Numbered from the stretch's first letter, positions 14,208-23,991 are shown. The stretch is DNA of 64,000 nucleotides from Pseudotabrizicola formosa (GCF_002900965.1 NZ_PJOM01000003.1:310001-374000); one strand, 5' to 3'. Program-made: numbers and translations. Notes: a model not told the origin generated them from the letters alone.

Positions 14208-15647
14208 CTAGAACCGATAGGCCAGCCGCAGCCCGCCCCAATGTCTGCCCTTGACCCTGATCGGGGCAGAAACATCCTTCATCATCACGAAATTCCCGCC
14301 GCCCATGTCGCGCCGGTAGATTTGCATCAGGAAAGGGGCTGTGGATTTGCCCGCCCCCAGCCCGACGCGATCATCAAAGATGCGACGGTTGCGGCAGTTC
14401 GCGGCATTCCAGACCGGATCATTGCCCTGTGGTGCCGAAAACTTGCGGTTATGCGTGGGCAGATAGCCATCACGGGTCACGGCGGCGCAAAAGACGACCC
14501 TTGGGTCAAGCGCCAGCATCTGCTCTTGCACGGGGGGAAACAGCCGGTCGGTCAGGGTGGTGAAGGGGGCCATAACCTGGGGCGGTGTGCTGCCGGGAAT
14601 GGGGCGATAGTCGGACGAAAACAGCAGGTGCTGGCTGATCTGGCCGCCATCGATTGCCTGTTCGAGGATCTCGCCCAGTTGGGCGGCAGCCGTCATCACG
14701 GCATCGATCAGCGGTCGGTCTTCTGATGCGCCGCCAAGCTCGAACATGTGCTGGACCATGCGCTCGCTGAGCGTGATCAGATCGGACACGCGGTGGCGCG
14801 CATCGTTTATCATCTGGGTCTGGTCGATGACCCCTTTGTAAAGGGACAGGAAGGTTGGGCCAAAGCCTTGCATGACGCTGCGCATCTGTTGCGCATCATG
14901 GCCCATTGCGGCCAGTTCCGATCCCGCTGCTGTTGCCTGTGTCCCCAGGTGTTGCAAGGCTGATCCGGCCGAGGCCAGGTCACGCAGACCCGTCTCGGTC
15001 TGGCCGACGACGCCGTCCGCTTCGGTGCGCAAGGTGCCAATCTCATTGGCCAGAGATCCCACGGTTTCCGAGATCACCCGCGCCGCACTTGTCGTTTGGG
15101 CCGACAGCGCATTGACCGCATCCGCCACCACGGCAAAGCCGCGCCCCCGGTCGCCCGCGCGGGCGGCTTCGATTTTGGCGTTCATTGCGAGCATGTTCAC
15201 TTCGCGCGCGATGTCGAGAATGCGGGAGTTTGACGCCTGCACGGCGCGCATGGCTTCATCAATCCGGGCGAGCTGGCCGCCCACGCCGCTGACCCAGCCC
15301 ATGATCTGCTGGCTGGCCCCGATCGCATGGTGCAGTTGCGCGGTGGAGGCCGCAAGCACCTCAATCAGGCCGCCCATGACCGTGGACAGGCGTTCGGTGG
15401 TGCCGACCATGGAAGCGGATGCCTGCGATACGCTGCGGGCGCTGTCGCGCACCTCTGTCAGCCGGGTGACCTGATGGGCTGCGGCATCATCGACACCATC
15501 GAAAAACCCCACCACATCGACAATGTCGTGCCCAAGCTGCATGGAGGCGGCAACCATTTCCTCCATGATCTTGTCAGAACTGCTCCGCGCCGGTGGGCCG
15601 GGGGGCGGCTGCAGAGGACGGTCCTTGATAAGCGCGGCAGTTTCCAT
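14208..15647 (-). CDS. Soluble methyl-accepting chemotaxis protein
   Basis: A 479-residue receptor without membrane segments. Residues ~60-270 form a short coiled-coil signalling region with the conserved hairpin tip IEAARAGDRGRGFAVVADAV (159-178). The C-terminal ~100 residues (DGYLPTHNRKFSAPQGN, NRRIFDDRVGLGAG, GRHWGGLRLAYRF) match a sensor module seen at the C-terminus of many proteobacterial receptors. The receptor would signal to CheA/CheW in the cytoplasm. Ligand unknown. METAALIK at 15647 with a GAGGACA site is taken as the start. It lies 58 bp downstream of prs on the same strand. Confidence 0.85.
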   Translation of the reverse strand: METAALIKDRPLQPPPGPPARSSSDKIMEEMVAASMQLGHDIVDVVGFFDGVDDAAAHQVTRLTEVRDSARSVSQASASMVGTTERLSTVMGGLIEVLAASTAQLHHAIGASQQIMGWVSGVGGQLARIDEAMRAVQASNSRILDIAREVNMLAMNAKIEAARAGDRGRGFAVVADAVNALSAQTTSAARVISETVGSLANEIGTLRTEADGVVGQTETGLRDLASAGSALQHLGTQATAAGSELAAMGHDAQQMRSVMQGFGPTFLSLYKGVIDQTQMINDARHRVSDLITLSERMVQHMFELGGASEDRPLIDAVMTAAAQLGEILEQAIDGGQISQHLLFSSDYRPIPGSTPPQVMAPFTTLTDRLFPPVQEQMLALDPRVVFCAAVTRDGYLPTHNRKFSAPQGNDPVWNAANCRNRRIFDDRVGLGAGKSTAPFLMQIYRRDMGGGNFVMMKDVSAPIRVKGRHWGGLRLAYRF

Positions 15648-15705
15648 CGTGTCCTCGCGGCCAGGGGGCAGATGCCACTCTGGCCTGAGGCCGGTTTCGA
15701 CGAAG

Positions 15706-16725
15706 TTAACCGCGCTGGTACATTCCCTCATAGATCGGGACAAGGGTTTCGGTTTCGAACAGACTGGACACGCTGGTGCCGTTCCAGATGTTCAGGATCG
15801 CCTGCGCAAACATGGGTGCGGTCGGAACGATGCGGATGTTGGAGGCGGCTGTCGCAGCGGCGCTTTGTTCGATCGAATCGGTGATGACCAGTGATTTCAT
15901 GACCGAATTCCTGATCCGGTCGACTGCGGGGCCCGACAATACGCCGTGGGTGATGTAGCTGTGCACTTCGGTCGCGCCGTTTTCCATCAGGACTTCGGCG
16001 GCTTTGCACAGGGTGCCGGCGGTGTCGCAGATGTCATCGACGATGATGCATTTCTTGCCGCTTACATCGCCGATCACGGTCATCTCGGCGATTTCACCGG
16101 CCTTTTCGCGACGCTTGTCGACAATGGCCAGCGGGGCACCGATCCGCTTGGCCAGTTCGCGGGCGCGGGCCACGCCGCCCACGTCGGGAGAGACGACCAT
16201 CAGCTGATCAAGCTGGCCCTTGAAATGGTGCTCGATGTCCAGTGCAAAAACCGGGCTGGCGTAGAGGTTGTCGACCGGAATGTCGAAGAAGCCCTGAATC
16301 TGGGCGGCATGCAGATCAAGCGTCAGCACCCGGTCCACACCGGCGCTTTCGATCAGGTTGGCCACCAGCTTGGCGGAAATCGGGGTGCGGGCCTTGGCGC
16401 GGCGGTCTTGCCGCGCATAGCCGAAATAGGGGATCACGGCGGTGATCCGGCTGGCCGAAGACCGGCGCAGCGCATCAACCATGATCAGAAGTTCCATCAG
16501 GTTGTCATTGGCAGGGTTCGAGGTCGGCTGGATGACGTACATATCCTCGCCGCGCACATTCTCGAACACCTCGACAAAGATTTCCTGATCGTTGAAACGT
16601 TCGATCCGGGCGTCGACCAGCCCGACGGACATGCCGCGATGCACCGACATGCGGCGGGCTATGGATTTGGCAAGCGGCATGTTTGCATTGCCGGAAATCA
16701 GTTTCGGTTCGGTGATGGCGGGCAT
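15706..16725 (-). CDS. prs: Ribose-phosphate pyrophosphokinase
   Basis: A 339-residue enzyme that makes PRPP from ribose 5-phosphate and ATP for nucleotide, histidine, tryptophan and NAD synthesis. [36 protein letters not shown] and the PRPP loop [13 protein letters not shown] are all intact. The length is slightly above the usual ~315, mainly at the C-terminus ([28 protein letters not shown]), as in other Rhodobacterales. [19 protein letters not shown] is the start. It is divergent from the isomerase gene at 16818. Confidence 0.96.
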   Translation of the reverse strand: MPAITEPKLISGNANMPLAKSIARRMSVHRGMSVGLVDARIERFNDQEIFVEVFENVRGEDMYVIQPTSNPANDNLMELLIMVDALRRSSASRITAVIPYFGYARQDRRAKARTPISAKLVANLIESAGVDRVLTLDLHAAQIQGFFDIPVDNLYASPVFALDIEHHFKGQLDQLMVVSPDVGGVARARELAKRIGAPLAIVDKRREKAGEIAEMTVIGDVSGKKCIIVDDICDTAGTLCKAAEVLMENGATEVHSYITHGVLSGPAVDRIRNSVMKSLVITDSIEQSAAATAASNIRIVPTAPMFAQAILNIWNGTSVSSLFETETLVPIYEGMYQRG

Positions 16726-16817
16726 GTCTGGTCTCCGGGGCCACGGAATCGGATCGTTGACACCGCTTATCACCCGACTAGGGTCTTGCAAACCGATGCA
16801 GGGGAAGACTTCGTCAA

Positions 16818-17411
16818 ATGACACAAATCGATTACTTTTTTGCGACCATGTCGCCGTATTGCTATCTTGCGGGCACCCGTCTGGAAGAGATTGCCGCGCG
16901 TCATGGCGCAACGATCACCTACAAGCCCCTCAACCCGATGGCCCTGATGCCGCGGACGGGCGGTCAGGTGCTGGCCGACCGGCATGAAAGCCGCCGGGCT
17001 TATCGCCTGCAGGAGCTGCGGCGGCTGCCGTTGAAGTTGGGCATGCCGCTCAACCTGAAGCCCGCGTATTTTCCGACCAATGCCGCGCCGTCATCTTATG
17101 CCATCATTGCCGCTGCCGCCACCGGCGCGGAAGTGGGGGCACTGGTGCATGCGTTTTGCCGGGCGGTCTGGGCCGAAGACCGCGACATCGGCGATGATGA
17201 CGTGGTCAAGGATATCCTGGCTGCCAACGGGTTTGACCCCAAACTGGCCGATAGCGGCTTGCTGGTGGGTGCCGAAACCTATGCCGCCAATCTGGAAGAG
17301 GCGGTCGCCCGCGGGGTCTTCGGCGTGCCGTTCTATCTGGTGGGGGAAGAGGCGTTCTGGGGGCAGGACCGGTTGGCCGATCTGGATCTGTATCTGGCCG
17401 GCAAGCTCTGA
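16818..17411 (+). CDS. 2-hydroxychromene-2-carboxylate isomerase family (DsbA-like)
   Basis: A 197-residue thioredoxin-fold protein related to kappa-class glutathione transferases. The founding enzyme (NahD) isomerises a naphthalene-pathway intermediate using glutathione. The catalytic-serine region is [19 protein letters not shown], and [16 protein letters not shown] plus [20 protein letters not shown] (cis-Pro loop) match. No aromatic catabolic genes are nearby, so a general glutathione-dependent role is as likely. It converges with ltaE, 4 bp apart. Confidence 0.88.
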   Translation: MTQIDYFFATMSPYCYLAGTRLEEIAARHGATITYKPLNPMALMPRTGGQVLADRHESRRAYRLQELRRLPLKLGMPLNLKPAYFPTNAAPSSYAIIAAAATGAEVGALVHAFCRAVWAEDRDIGDDDVVKDILAANGFDPKLADSGLLVGAETYAANLEEAVARGVFGVPFYLVGEEAFWGQDRLADLDLYLAGKL

Positions 17412-17415
17412 CGCC

Positions 17416-18432
17416 TCAGCCCCGGAACGCGGCGAGCAGGGCATCAACATCCTCTGCCGTCGTGGACCACCCGCAGACAAGGCGGCACAGGCTTTCGTCG
17501 CTTTGGCTGTAGACCGCCCCTGCCGCCTTGGCGCGGGCATGGGCGGCTGCGGGCAGGCGGGCGAAGATCATGTTGGCGGGGGTCGGGTGCAGGATCTCTG
17601 CCCCGGGGATCTGCGCCAGACCGGTGGCCAGCCGGGCAGACAGTGTGTTGGCATGCTGTGCCATTTCCAGCCACAGGTCATTTTCAAACCATGCGTCGAA
17701 CTGGGCCGCAACAAAGCGCAGCTTTGAATTCAGATGGCCCGCGCGTTTGCGGCGCAGCTCGGCCTCCCAGGCGTGGGTTGGCTGGAACAGCACCACCGCT
17801 TCGGCTGCCAGCAGCCCGTTCTTGGTGCCGCCAAGGCTGAGAACATCAACGCCAGCCCGCCAGGACAGCTCTGCCGGGCTGGCCCCCGTGGTGGCCAGGG
17901 CATTGGCAAAGCGCGCGCCATCCAGATGGACGGGCAGGCCATGCGCCTTTGCAATCTTGCACAGTGCCGCGAGTTCGGTCGCGCTGTAGACGGTGCCGGC
18001 CTCTGTCACATTGGTCAGGCTGAGCGCGCCGCGTTGCGCCACATGGACCGAGCCCCCGGTCTGCGCAATGGCTTGTTCCAGCATGTCCGGGCTGATCTTG
18101 CCATTCGTTCCGTCGATCAGGGTCAGCTTGGCCCCGCCGGAAAAGAACTCGGGCGCGCCGCATTCGTCTTCGGCAATATGGGCGTGGCGATGGCAGAAGG
18201 TGGTGCCCCAGGGCGGGGTCAGCAGCGACAGGGCCAGAGCATTGGCGGCTGTGCCTGTGGTCAGCAGCAGCACCTCGGCTTCGGGGGCTTCAAACACCCC
18301 GCGAATCCGGTCGCGCAAGGCATGGGTGGCGGCGTCATTGCCGTAAGACAGCGCAGAGCCCGCATTTGCCCGCTCCATCGCGGCAAAGACCGACGGGTGA
18401 ACGGGCGCGCCGTTGTCTGAGGCAAAGAACAT
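17416..18432 (-). CDS. ltaE: Low-specificity L-threonine aldolase
   Basis: A 338-residue PLP enzyme of the beta-eliminating lyase family that splits threonine or allo-threonine to glycine and acetaldehyde. FASDNGAPVHPSVFAAM is the typical N-terminus, VHLDGARFANAL carries the PLP-binding Asp, and the Schiff-base lysine is K204 in SLGGTKNGLL. The start codon overlaps the stop of the upstream ycgN-like gene by one base, so the two are probably cotranslated. Confidence 0.92.
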   Translation of the reverse strand: MFFASDNGAPVHPSVFAAMERANAGSALSYGNDAATHALRDRIRGVFEAPEAEVLLLTTGTAANALALSLLTPPWGTTFCHRHAHIAEDECGAPEFFSGGAKLTLIDGTNGKISPDMLEQAIAQTGGSVHVAQRGALSLTNVTEAGTVYSATELAALCKIAKAHGLPVHLDGARFANALATTGASPAELSWRAGVDVLSLGGTKNGLLAAEAVVLFQPTHAWEAELRRKRAGHLNSKLRFVAAQFDAWFENDLWLEMAQHANTLSARLATGLAQIPGAEILHPTPANMIFARLPAAAHARAKAAGAVYSQSDESLCRLVCGWSTTAEDVDALLAAFRG

Positions 18433-18875
18433 CAGGGCGTTTCCTCGATGGTATAATCTTCCCAATCGTCTTCCGACACCTCGAACTCCGGGATCGTCCA
18501 GCCCCGGACCGAGGCCCCCGCGGTGTGGGTGCTCTCAGCGTCGCCAGTGATCAGCGGGTGCCAGTCCGGCAGATTTTTCCCTTCATACAGAAGGCGATAG
18601 GCGCAGGTGCGGGGCATCCAATAGGCAATTTTCGGCAGGGTCTTGGGGGAAAGCTGAACGCAATCGGGCACATATTGCTTGCGGGTCGGGTAATGCTTGC
18701 AGCGGCAGGTTTCCCCGTCCAGCAGGCGGCAGGCGACGCGGGTGTATTCGACCTCACCCGTGTCTTCATACTCGATCTTGTTCAGACAGCACTTGCCGCA
18801 GCCGTCGCACAGCGCCTCCCATTCCTGGGGCGTCAGTTTTGTCAGCGGGATGGTTTCCCAGAACTTCGGACGCAT
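18432..18875 (-). CDS. YcgN-family cysteine cluster protein
   Basis: A 147-residue UPF0260-type protein. Eight cysteines lie in LCDGCGKCCLNKIEYEDT, RVACRLLDGETCRCKHY, VPDCVQL and RTCAYRLLYEG, a metal-binding (probably Fe-S or zinc) pattern. The function is unknown. FWETIPLTKLTPQEWEALCD is the family N-terminus, so the start is put at 18875. It sits between ribF and ltaE. Confidence 0.9.
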   Translation of the reverse strand: MRPKFWETIPLTKLTPQEWEALCDGCGKCCLNKIEYEDTGEVEYTRVACRLLDGETCRCKHYPTRKQYVPDCVQLSPKTLPKIAYWMPRTCAYRLLYEGKNLPDWHPLITGDAESTHTAGASVRGWTIPEFEVSEDDWEDYTIEETP

Positions 18876-18897
18876 GAAGAGGCCTGATGGCAAAGGG

Positions 18898-19821
18898 TTA
18901 CAGGGCAGCAAGGATGGTGCGGGCGCGGTCGCAATCGGCGGCCATCTGGGTGATCAGGGCAGGCAGACCGTCAAATTTCAGCTCGGGGCGCAGGTAATCG
19001 ACAAAGGCGATCGACAGGTGCGTGCCGTAAAGATCGCCTTTGAAATCAAACAGAAAGGTTTCAAGATTGGGCTGGTTCACCCCGAACATCGGGCGGATGC
19101 CAAGGCTGGCAGCGCCATTGTAGCTGCCTTTGTGCGGGCCTTCCAGCACATCGGCCTTGACGGCATAGACCCCGTGCTTGGGCAAGTGCAGCCCTGCCAC
19201 AGACATGTTGGCGGTGGGATAGCCCAGCTCGCGCCCGCGCTTTTCGCCATGGATCACCTCGCCCTCGATCCGGTGCCAGTGGCCCAGCATCGCCGCAGCA
19301 TCGCGCGGGCGACCGTCAGACAGGGCGGTGCGGATGGCGGAGGAGGAGATCGGCTGATCGGCGCTGGTGATCAGATCGGCGATGGTGGTCTGGAAACCAT
19401 GAGCGTTGCCAAGGCGTTGCAGGTCAGCCGCCTTGCCGGCACGGCCCCGGCCAAAGCAGAAATCCGCGCCGACGACCACATGGCGGATGCCAAGGCCGTT
19501 CGCCAGCACGTCGCGCGCGAACGCTTCGGGGGTAAGCGCGGCCAGGGTTTGATCAAAGGGCAGTTCGTACAGATGCTGCACGCCCAGCTTGGCCAGCCGG
19601 TTCAGCCGGGCCTCGGCATTCATCAGGCGGAAGGGGGGGGCGTCGGGGGCGAAGTGTTCGCGCGGGTGCGGCTCAAACGTGACGATGCCAAGGGGCGCAG
19701 AGCCACGGGCAAGGTTGATCACCGCCTGATGCCCCAGATGTACGCCATCGAAATTGCCCATGGCACAAGATGCGCCACGGGCGGATGGGGGAAGCCCCTG
19801 CCAGGAATGGTGGATCTGCAT
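18898..19821 (-). CDS. ribF: Bifunctional riboflavin kinase / FAD synthetase
   Basis: A 307-residue enzyme that phosphorylates riboflavin to FMN and adenylylates FMN to FAD. The N-terminal FAD synthetase half has GNFDGVHLGHQ (nucleotidyltransferase HxGH) and VVGADFCFGRGRAG. The C-terminal kinase half begins near residue 180 with GEVIHGEKRGRELGYPTAN and has NGAASLGIRPMFG. The length is that of the family. It is 22 bp from the ycgN-like gene on the same strand. Confidence 0.96.
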   Translation of the reverse strand: MQIHHSWQGLPPSARGASCAMGNFDGVHLGHQAVINLARGSAPLGIVTFEPHPREHFAPDAPPFRLMNAEARLNRLAKLGVQHLYELPFDQTLAALTPEAFARDVLANGLGIRHVVVGADFCFGRGRAGKAADLQRLGNAHGFQTTIADLITSADQPISSSAIRTALSDGRPRDAAAMLGHWHRIEGEVIHGEKRGRELGYPTANMSVAGLHLPKHGVYAVKADVLEGPHKGSYNGAASLGIRPMFGVNQPNLETFLFDFKGDLYGTHLSIAFVDYLRPELKFDGLPALITQMAADCDRARTILAAL

Positions 19822-19849
19822 TCTACCCCGGTCTGGGGCAGCTGCCCCG

Positions 19850-20293
19850 TCAGTCGAACTTGCGGCTTGGTGCCAGTACCAGCGCCTCGCCCTTCAGCAC
19901 CAGTGTTTTACCCACAGAGCACTGGGTTTCAAGGGTCACCCGGCGTTTTGCATGGTCGATTGCCGTGACCGTGACCACGGCATTGACCACATCGCCGGGG
20001 CGGACCGGGGCCAGAAAGCGCAGCGACTGGCCCAGATACACCGTGCCATGACCGGGAAGCTGTTCGCCGATGACGGCAGAGATCAGCCCGGCGGTCAGCA
20101 TGCCATGGGCGATGCGACCCGCAAATATGGTGTCTTGTGCATAGGATTCGTCAAGATGTACCGGGTTGCGGTCGGTTGACACCTCGGCAAACAGCTCGAT
20201 GTCACGGTCGGTGACCTGTTTTGACAGGCCGCGGGTCATGCCGATTTCAAGGTCTTCGATGCAGATGGTGCCGCGGGGCATATTGTCCAACAT
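19850..20293 (-). CDS. MaoC-family (R)-specific enoyl-CoA hydratase
   Basis: A 147-residue hot-dog-fold protein. FAEVSTDRNPVHLDESYAQDT and FAGRIAHGMLTAGLISAVIG hold the hydratase 2 motif with the catalytic Asp and His. Such enzymes hydrate crotonyl-CoA or related enoyl-CoAs, in PHA or fatty-acid metabolism. MLDNMPRGTICIEDL at 20293 is used; GGGAA lies eight bases upstream. No PHA genes are in the window, so the pathway is open. Confidence 0.88.
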   Translation of the reverse strand: MLDNMPRGTICIEDLEIGMTRGLSKQVTDRDIELFAEVSTDRNPVHLDESYAQDTIFAGRIAHGMLTAGLISAVIGEQLPGHGTVYLGQSLRFLAPVRPGDVVNAVVTVTAIDHAKRRVTLETQCSVGKTLVLKGEALVLAPSRKFD

Positions 20294-20419
20294 CTTGCGA
20301 TTCCCGTGCTTGTGCTGGTGCAAGCTTAGCAAATGCCGCAGTGCAGCGCAATTCGGTTGCGCAAGTTATTTGCGATTTTGTGACAATAGACGCAATTTTG
20401 TTACCCTGTCACTTGCCCC

Positions 20420-21295
20420 TTAGCGCAGATAGCCGATGGCATAGGTGGCCGAAAGCTGGTGCCCGTCCAGCCATTTCAGCAGCAAGTCATTGTCTGGATT
20501 GTGAAAATCTGGACCAAACTCTTGCGCGGCGATGCCGCCGGTGATGAACAGCGTGTCCAGCCCTTCGCCGATGCCACCCTGCACATCGGTATGGACCCCG
20601 TCGCCAACACAGAGGATGCGGGCGTCATCCATCCCCAGACGGCGGCGGGCCAGATCGTAGATCGGCGGGTGGGGTTTGCCGTAATACAGCGCTTCGCCGC
20701 CCATGTCTTCGTAAGCCTTGGCCAAGGCCCCGGCGCAGTAGAGCCGCTTGTCGCCCATATCGACGATGATATCAGGGTTGGCGCAGAGCATTTTCAGACC
20801 TTTTGTCTTTGCCATCAACAGCTTGGCCCGGTAATCCTCGGGCGTTTCGGTCAGGTCGTCGGCGAGGCCGGTGCAGATCACGCCGGTGGCTTGATCAAGG
20901 GGGACGCGGGTGATGGTGATGTTGGCTGCCATGTCGGCCAGATCATCTTCGAAATCGGTAAAGAAGGGTTCATCCTTGGGCGCGCCGATGTGGTGGACTT
21001 TGGTGCCCGCAGCGCCCGAGAGCATGGCCGCCTGGGTGGCATCGCCGGACGAGGCGATGTCATCCCAGGTGTCGCGGGGCAGGCCCATGGCATCCAACTG
21101 TCTGACAATGCTGGATTTCGGGCGGGGGGCGTTGGTGACAAGGATGACCTTGCCCCCCTTCGCGCGGAAGGTTTGCAAGGCTGCCACCGCCGCTGGAAAC
21201 GGGGCCACGCCGTTGTGCAGGCAGCCCCAGAGGTCGCAGAACAGGGCGTCGTAGCGGCCCGACAGATCGTTGAGCGAGCGGATGATTTGGGTCAT
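20420..21295 (-). CDS. HAD-superfamily class IIA hydrolase (TIGR01459-like)
   Basis: A 291-residue phosphatase-like protein. The nucleophile motif is YDALFCDLWGCLHNG (D21), the second motif is LVTNAPRPKS, and the distal motif is ILCVGDGVHTDVQGG with GKPHPPIYDLARRRL before it. This is the NagD-like branch often found in alphaproteobacteria; the substrate is unknown. It is separated from the maoC-like gene by 126 bp and may have its own promoter. Confidence 0.9.
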   Translation of the reverse strand: MTQIIRSLNDLSGRYDALFCDLWGCLHNGVAPFPAAVAALQTFRAKGGKVILVTNAPRPKSSIVRQLDAMGLPRDTWDDIASSGDATQAAMLSGAAGTKVHHIGAPKDEPFFTDFEDDLADMAANITITRVPLDQATGVICTGLADDLTETPEDYRAKLLMAKTKGLKMLCANPDIIVDMGDKRLYCAGALAKAYEDMGGEALYYGKPHPPIYDLARRRLGMDDARILCVGDGVHTDVQGGIGEGLDTLFITGGIAAQEFGPDFHNPDNDLLLKWLDGHQLSATYAIGYLR

Positions 21296-21404
21296 TCGGC
21301 GGGCCTTTCCGGCGGAATTTCAGGTCTGGTCTGCGTCTGGTTTACGTATGGCTTGCGTATGGCAAACGTCGGGCCCTGTGTGCGCAACGTTTGCCTGCCG
21401 TTTT

Positions 21405-22325
21405 TCAGAGTTTCAGCGCCGGGATGATCTGCTTTTTGCGGCTCATCACGCCGGGCAGAACCACGGTGTCGCCATGGACGGTGCAGCCGAAGGAGGCTTC
21501 GGCCATCTGGCGGACCAGATCATTGGGCACGAGGAGTGTTGCCTCTTCGCGCAGGATGTCGACCACGAACAGCAGCACCTGATCGGCGCCGTCTTCTTTG
21601 GCCACGGCGTCCATCGAGGCCATCAGGCTGGCCTTGCGGTCGAGCACGATTTTGGGCGCGGTGGTTTCCAGCACCGAGACGCGCAGCTCTTTGCCCGCAA
21701 CGGTGTATTCTTTCGAATCCATCCGCAGCAGCTGGGCATCGGTGAAGGCGGAGACATCGGATTTCGCCTCGAACATGGCGGTGGCAAGCTCGGGAATCGA
21801 CACGACCAGATCGGCGGCCAGCGCCTCGGCCACGGCGCGGTCATGGGCGGTGGTGGTGGGCGAGCGGAATTCCAGCGTGTCGGACAGGATGCAGGACAGC
21901 ATGGCGCCCTTGATCTCGCGCGGGGCGGAGGCCGCCGCGTCGCCCATCAGATCGTGCATGATCGTGGCGGTGCAGGCCAGCGGGCGGATGGTGATGTCGA
22001 TGGGGCCTTTGGTCTTGAGCCCGCCGACCAGCATGTGGTGGTCGATGATGGCGGTGATCTGCGCGTCATTGATCGAGGGGGGCAGTTCGGCGGGGTTGTT
22101 GGTGTCGACGATCACCACTTTGTCCGAGGCCGTGACATCCGCGATGATCTCGGGCTTGGGCAGGTTCCAATGCGTCAGCATGAAGGCGGCTTCGGTATTG
22201 GGTTCGCCCAGCAGCACGGCTTTGGCCGGAGTGTTGAGGACGTTGGACAGATACCAGGCCCAGATGATGGGCGAGCCGGTGGAATCGGTGTCGGGGGATT
22301 TGTGGCCGAAGACGAGGGTGGTCAT
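21405..22325 (-). CDS. ppaC: Manganese-dependent inorganic pyrophosphatase (family II)
   Basis: A 306-residue DHH-family enzyme that hydrolyses pyrophosphate. VFGHKSPDTDS supplies metal ligands H8, D12 and D14, and IIDHH (D95-H97) is the DHH motif. The C-terminal SRKKQIIPAL contains the substrate-binding Arg-Lys-Lys. The length is typical. MTTLVFGHKSPDTDS at 22325 is chosen over the ATG three codons upstream. Confidence 0.95.
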   Translation of the reverse strand: MTTLVFGHKSPDTDSTGSPIIWAWYLSNVLNTPAKAVLLGEPNTEAAFMLTHWNLPKPEIIADVTASDKVVIVDTNNPAELPPSINDAQITAIIDHHMLVGGLKTKGPIDITIRPLACTATIMHDLMGDAAASAPREIKGAMLSCILSDTLEFRSPTTTAHDRAVAEALAADLVVSIPELATAMFEAKSDVSAFTDAQLLRMDSKEYTVAGKELRVSVLETTAPKIVLDRKASLMASMDAVAKEDGADQVLLFVVDILREEATLLVPNDLVRQMAEASFGCTVHGDTVVLPGVMSRKKQIIPALKL

Positions 22326-22537
22326 GGAGGGCACCTATGGGCAGGGGGTTTGACGCGGCTTATAGGCGTGCGGCCGGGCTTTGTCACCCGCCGGGACAGG
22401 CTGCCTTTGACAAAACCGGGGCGGGGTCTGCAGGGCTTGCCATGCAGCGGACACATGGCGGGGTTGCGGGATTGCTGCGTTGCGGCATGGCCGGGCGCGC
22501 CTATATTGCAGGCATAGAAACACAAGGAAAAAAAGCC

Positions 22538-22729
22538 ATGATGTCCGCCAAAGTCCTGAAGTCCGGTTCCATGCCGCTGCAGGGGCTGTTTGCGTCGATT
22601 GCCTCTGGGTTCAAGGTGTTCTTCGCCGCTGCTTTGGTTGCGAATGCGTTTGAGAACCGTCGCAAGCCGGCCGCCGAAGACCTGCGCGTGCTGGGGATTG
22701 ACCCGGCCCGGTTCGACGTTCGCGTCTGA
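22538..22729 (+). CDS. Small conserved-looking protein, unknown function
   Basis: A 63-residue basic protein. It has a hydrophobic middle (ASGFKVFFAAALVANAF) that could be an amphipathic or single membrane helix, then NRRKPAAEDLRVLGIDPARF. The tail loosely recalls the end of DUF1127 proteins, but I cannot assign it. AAGGAA lies about ten bases before the double ATG (22538 or 22541). It is divergent from ppaC with about 210 bp between starts and is followed by a palindromic repeat. Confidence 0.6.
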   Translation: MMSAKVLKSGSMPLQGLFASIASGFKVFFAAALVANAFENRRKPAAEDLRVLGIDPARFDVRV

Positions 22730-22784
22730 GGCCGGTTTCGGCCTGGCCGCGTCAGGCCGGGTGATCCACGTTTCGATGCAATGG

Positions 22785-22846
22785 GTAGGGCGGGGTTTAC
22801 CCCGCCTTGTGTGCCGCCGGAATGGCGGGGTGAACCCCCGCCCTAC
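22785..22846. repeat. REP-like palindromic repeat pair (locus 1)
   Basis: Two ~22-bp arms in opposite orientation, each itself palindromic: GTAGGGCGGGGT..ACCCCGCC (22785-22806) and GGCGGGGTGAA..CGCCCTAC (22824-22846). The same arms occur at 56474-56538. It sits between converging genes and could also stop transcription. Confidence 0.75.
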
Positions 22847-22848
22847 GC

Positions 22849-23841
22849 TTATTCGAGGGGCGTGACGGTCCAGCCCTGTTGGTCCAGCAGGTACGGGATG
22901 CCATGGTCGCCCGGCAGGTGCAGCGCGCCGAAGGCCGCCACGACGGGGCCCTTGGCCGCAGCGGCCTCGATCACCGGAATCCAGGCCCGGTTGCGGGTCA
23001 CCAGCAGCGCCTGTTCCATCTTTTCCAGATCTTGCTCGACCTGTTCGGGGGTATAGCCCGGCATCTGCAACGAGATGTCGCGCATCAGCTCCCAGATCAG
23101 CTGCGAGTCGCCCGCGAAATAACTGTCGGCGAGGGTGGTGATGTAATCTTCGGCCTGATCTTCGATGGCGAGCGAGGCGCGCAGCATCGCGATCTGGTCG
23201 GCGCGTGAAAAGCTGTCGAACAGGGTAAACACCGTGTCATAGGGCTCCAGCGCCTGCACCGGAATGTCCCGGTCTTGAGCGGCGTCGATGATCCTGTGGT
23301 CGAGGCCTTGGCTGGCCTGGGCCTGGACCTCGGCCATCATGCAGGGGGGCACGGCCAGAAGGACGCTGATGTACCAGGGCTGAAACTTGGCGGCCATGAA
23401 GCCGGGCATGCCGCGGGCGGTCATGGCGGTGGAGAGGGTCTGCCATTCGGCGGGTTCCATCAGTTCGGGCAGGGTGGTGTCGGGCATGATGAAGAGGTTG
23501 GGGTCCTGCGCCACCGCGGCCATCAGGGCGGCCTCTTCCTCGGGTCCGGCCTCGACCAGAAGGGTGGTGGCGCTGTCAAGGTGCGGGGTGACGGCGGCAA
23601 GCATCTGGTCATGGCGCGGGTCGCCCAGGTGATAGGTGCCGACGAGGGTGATCTGCTGGTCGCCCTTGGTGGCGCGGAACAGATTGCCCTGATGGAAGGG
23701 TTGTTCAGCAGCGGCCTGTTCCAGACGGCTGCGGTCTTCGGCGGCCATTTGCGCAAACAGATTGGTGCCGTTGCAGGCGGCATGGGCGGCCGAGGCCAAG
23801 GGGGCGGCCAGAAGGCACAACGAGGTCAGCAGGATACGCAT
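22849..23841 (-). CDS. TraB/GumN family secreted protein
   Basis: A 330-residue protein with a Sec signal peptide (MRILLTSLCLLAAPLASAAHA). ITLVGTYHLGDPRH carries the GTxHxxD element, and VVAAFGALHLPGDHGIPYLL the C-terminal GxxHL element, of the TraB/GumN superfamily, which is related to metal-dependent Tiki-type proteases. A paired-cysteine pattern is weak. The cellular role is unknown. The start at 23841 begins exactly at the signal peptide. It is divergent from groESL. Confidence 0.88.
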   Translation of the reverse strand: MRILLTSLCLLAAPLASAAHAACNGTNLFAQMAAEDRSRLEQAAAEQPFHQGNLFRATKGDQQITLVGTYHLGDPRHDQMLAAVTPHLDSATTLLVEAGPEEEAALMAAVAQDPNLFIMPDTTLPELMEPAEWQTLSTAMTARGMPGFMAAKFQPWYISVLLAVPPCMMAEVQAQASQGLDHRIIDAAQDRDIPVQALEPYDTVFTLFDSFSRADQIAMLRASLAIEDQAEDYITTLADSYFAGDSQLIWELMRDISLQMPGYTPEQVEQDLEKMEQALLVTRNRAWIPVIEAAAAKGPVVAAFGALHLPGDHGIPYLLDQQGWTVTPLE

Positions 23842-23928
23842 GATCTTTCCTTCGGATATGCCCGGAGGGTGGCAGGCAGGGGCGGGGATGCCAAGTAAAA
23901 ATCCGGGCATCTGCGGGGGGTGGCGTGG

Positions 23929-23957
23929 TTGACAGCGCGGGCGGTTCCTCCTAGATA
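23929..23957 (+). promoter_or_regulatory. groESL promoter
   Basis: TTGACA (23929-23934) and TAGATA (23952-23957) are separated by exactly 17 bp, a good sigma-70-type promoter ahead of groS. The CIRCE operator begins eight bases after the -10. Confidence 0.85.
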
Positions 23958-23964
23958 AGCGTCG

Positions 23965-23991
23965 TTAGCACTCGCCTTGGGTGAGTGCTAA
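23965..23991 (+). promoter_or_regulatory. CIRCE operator (HrcA site)
   Basis: TTAGCACTC - 9 bp - GAGTGCTAA is a perfect match to the CIRCE inverted repeat bound by the HrcA repressor. It overlaps the expected transcription start of groESL, so repression by HrcA in the absence of heat stress is expected. hrcA is not in the window. Confidence 0.98.
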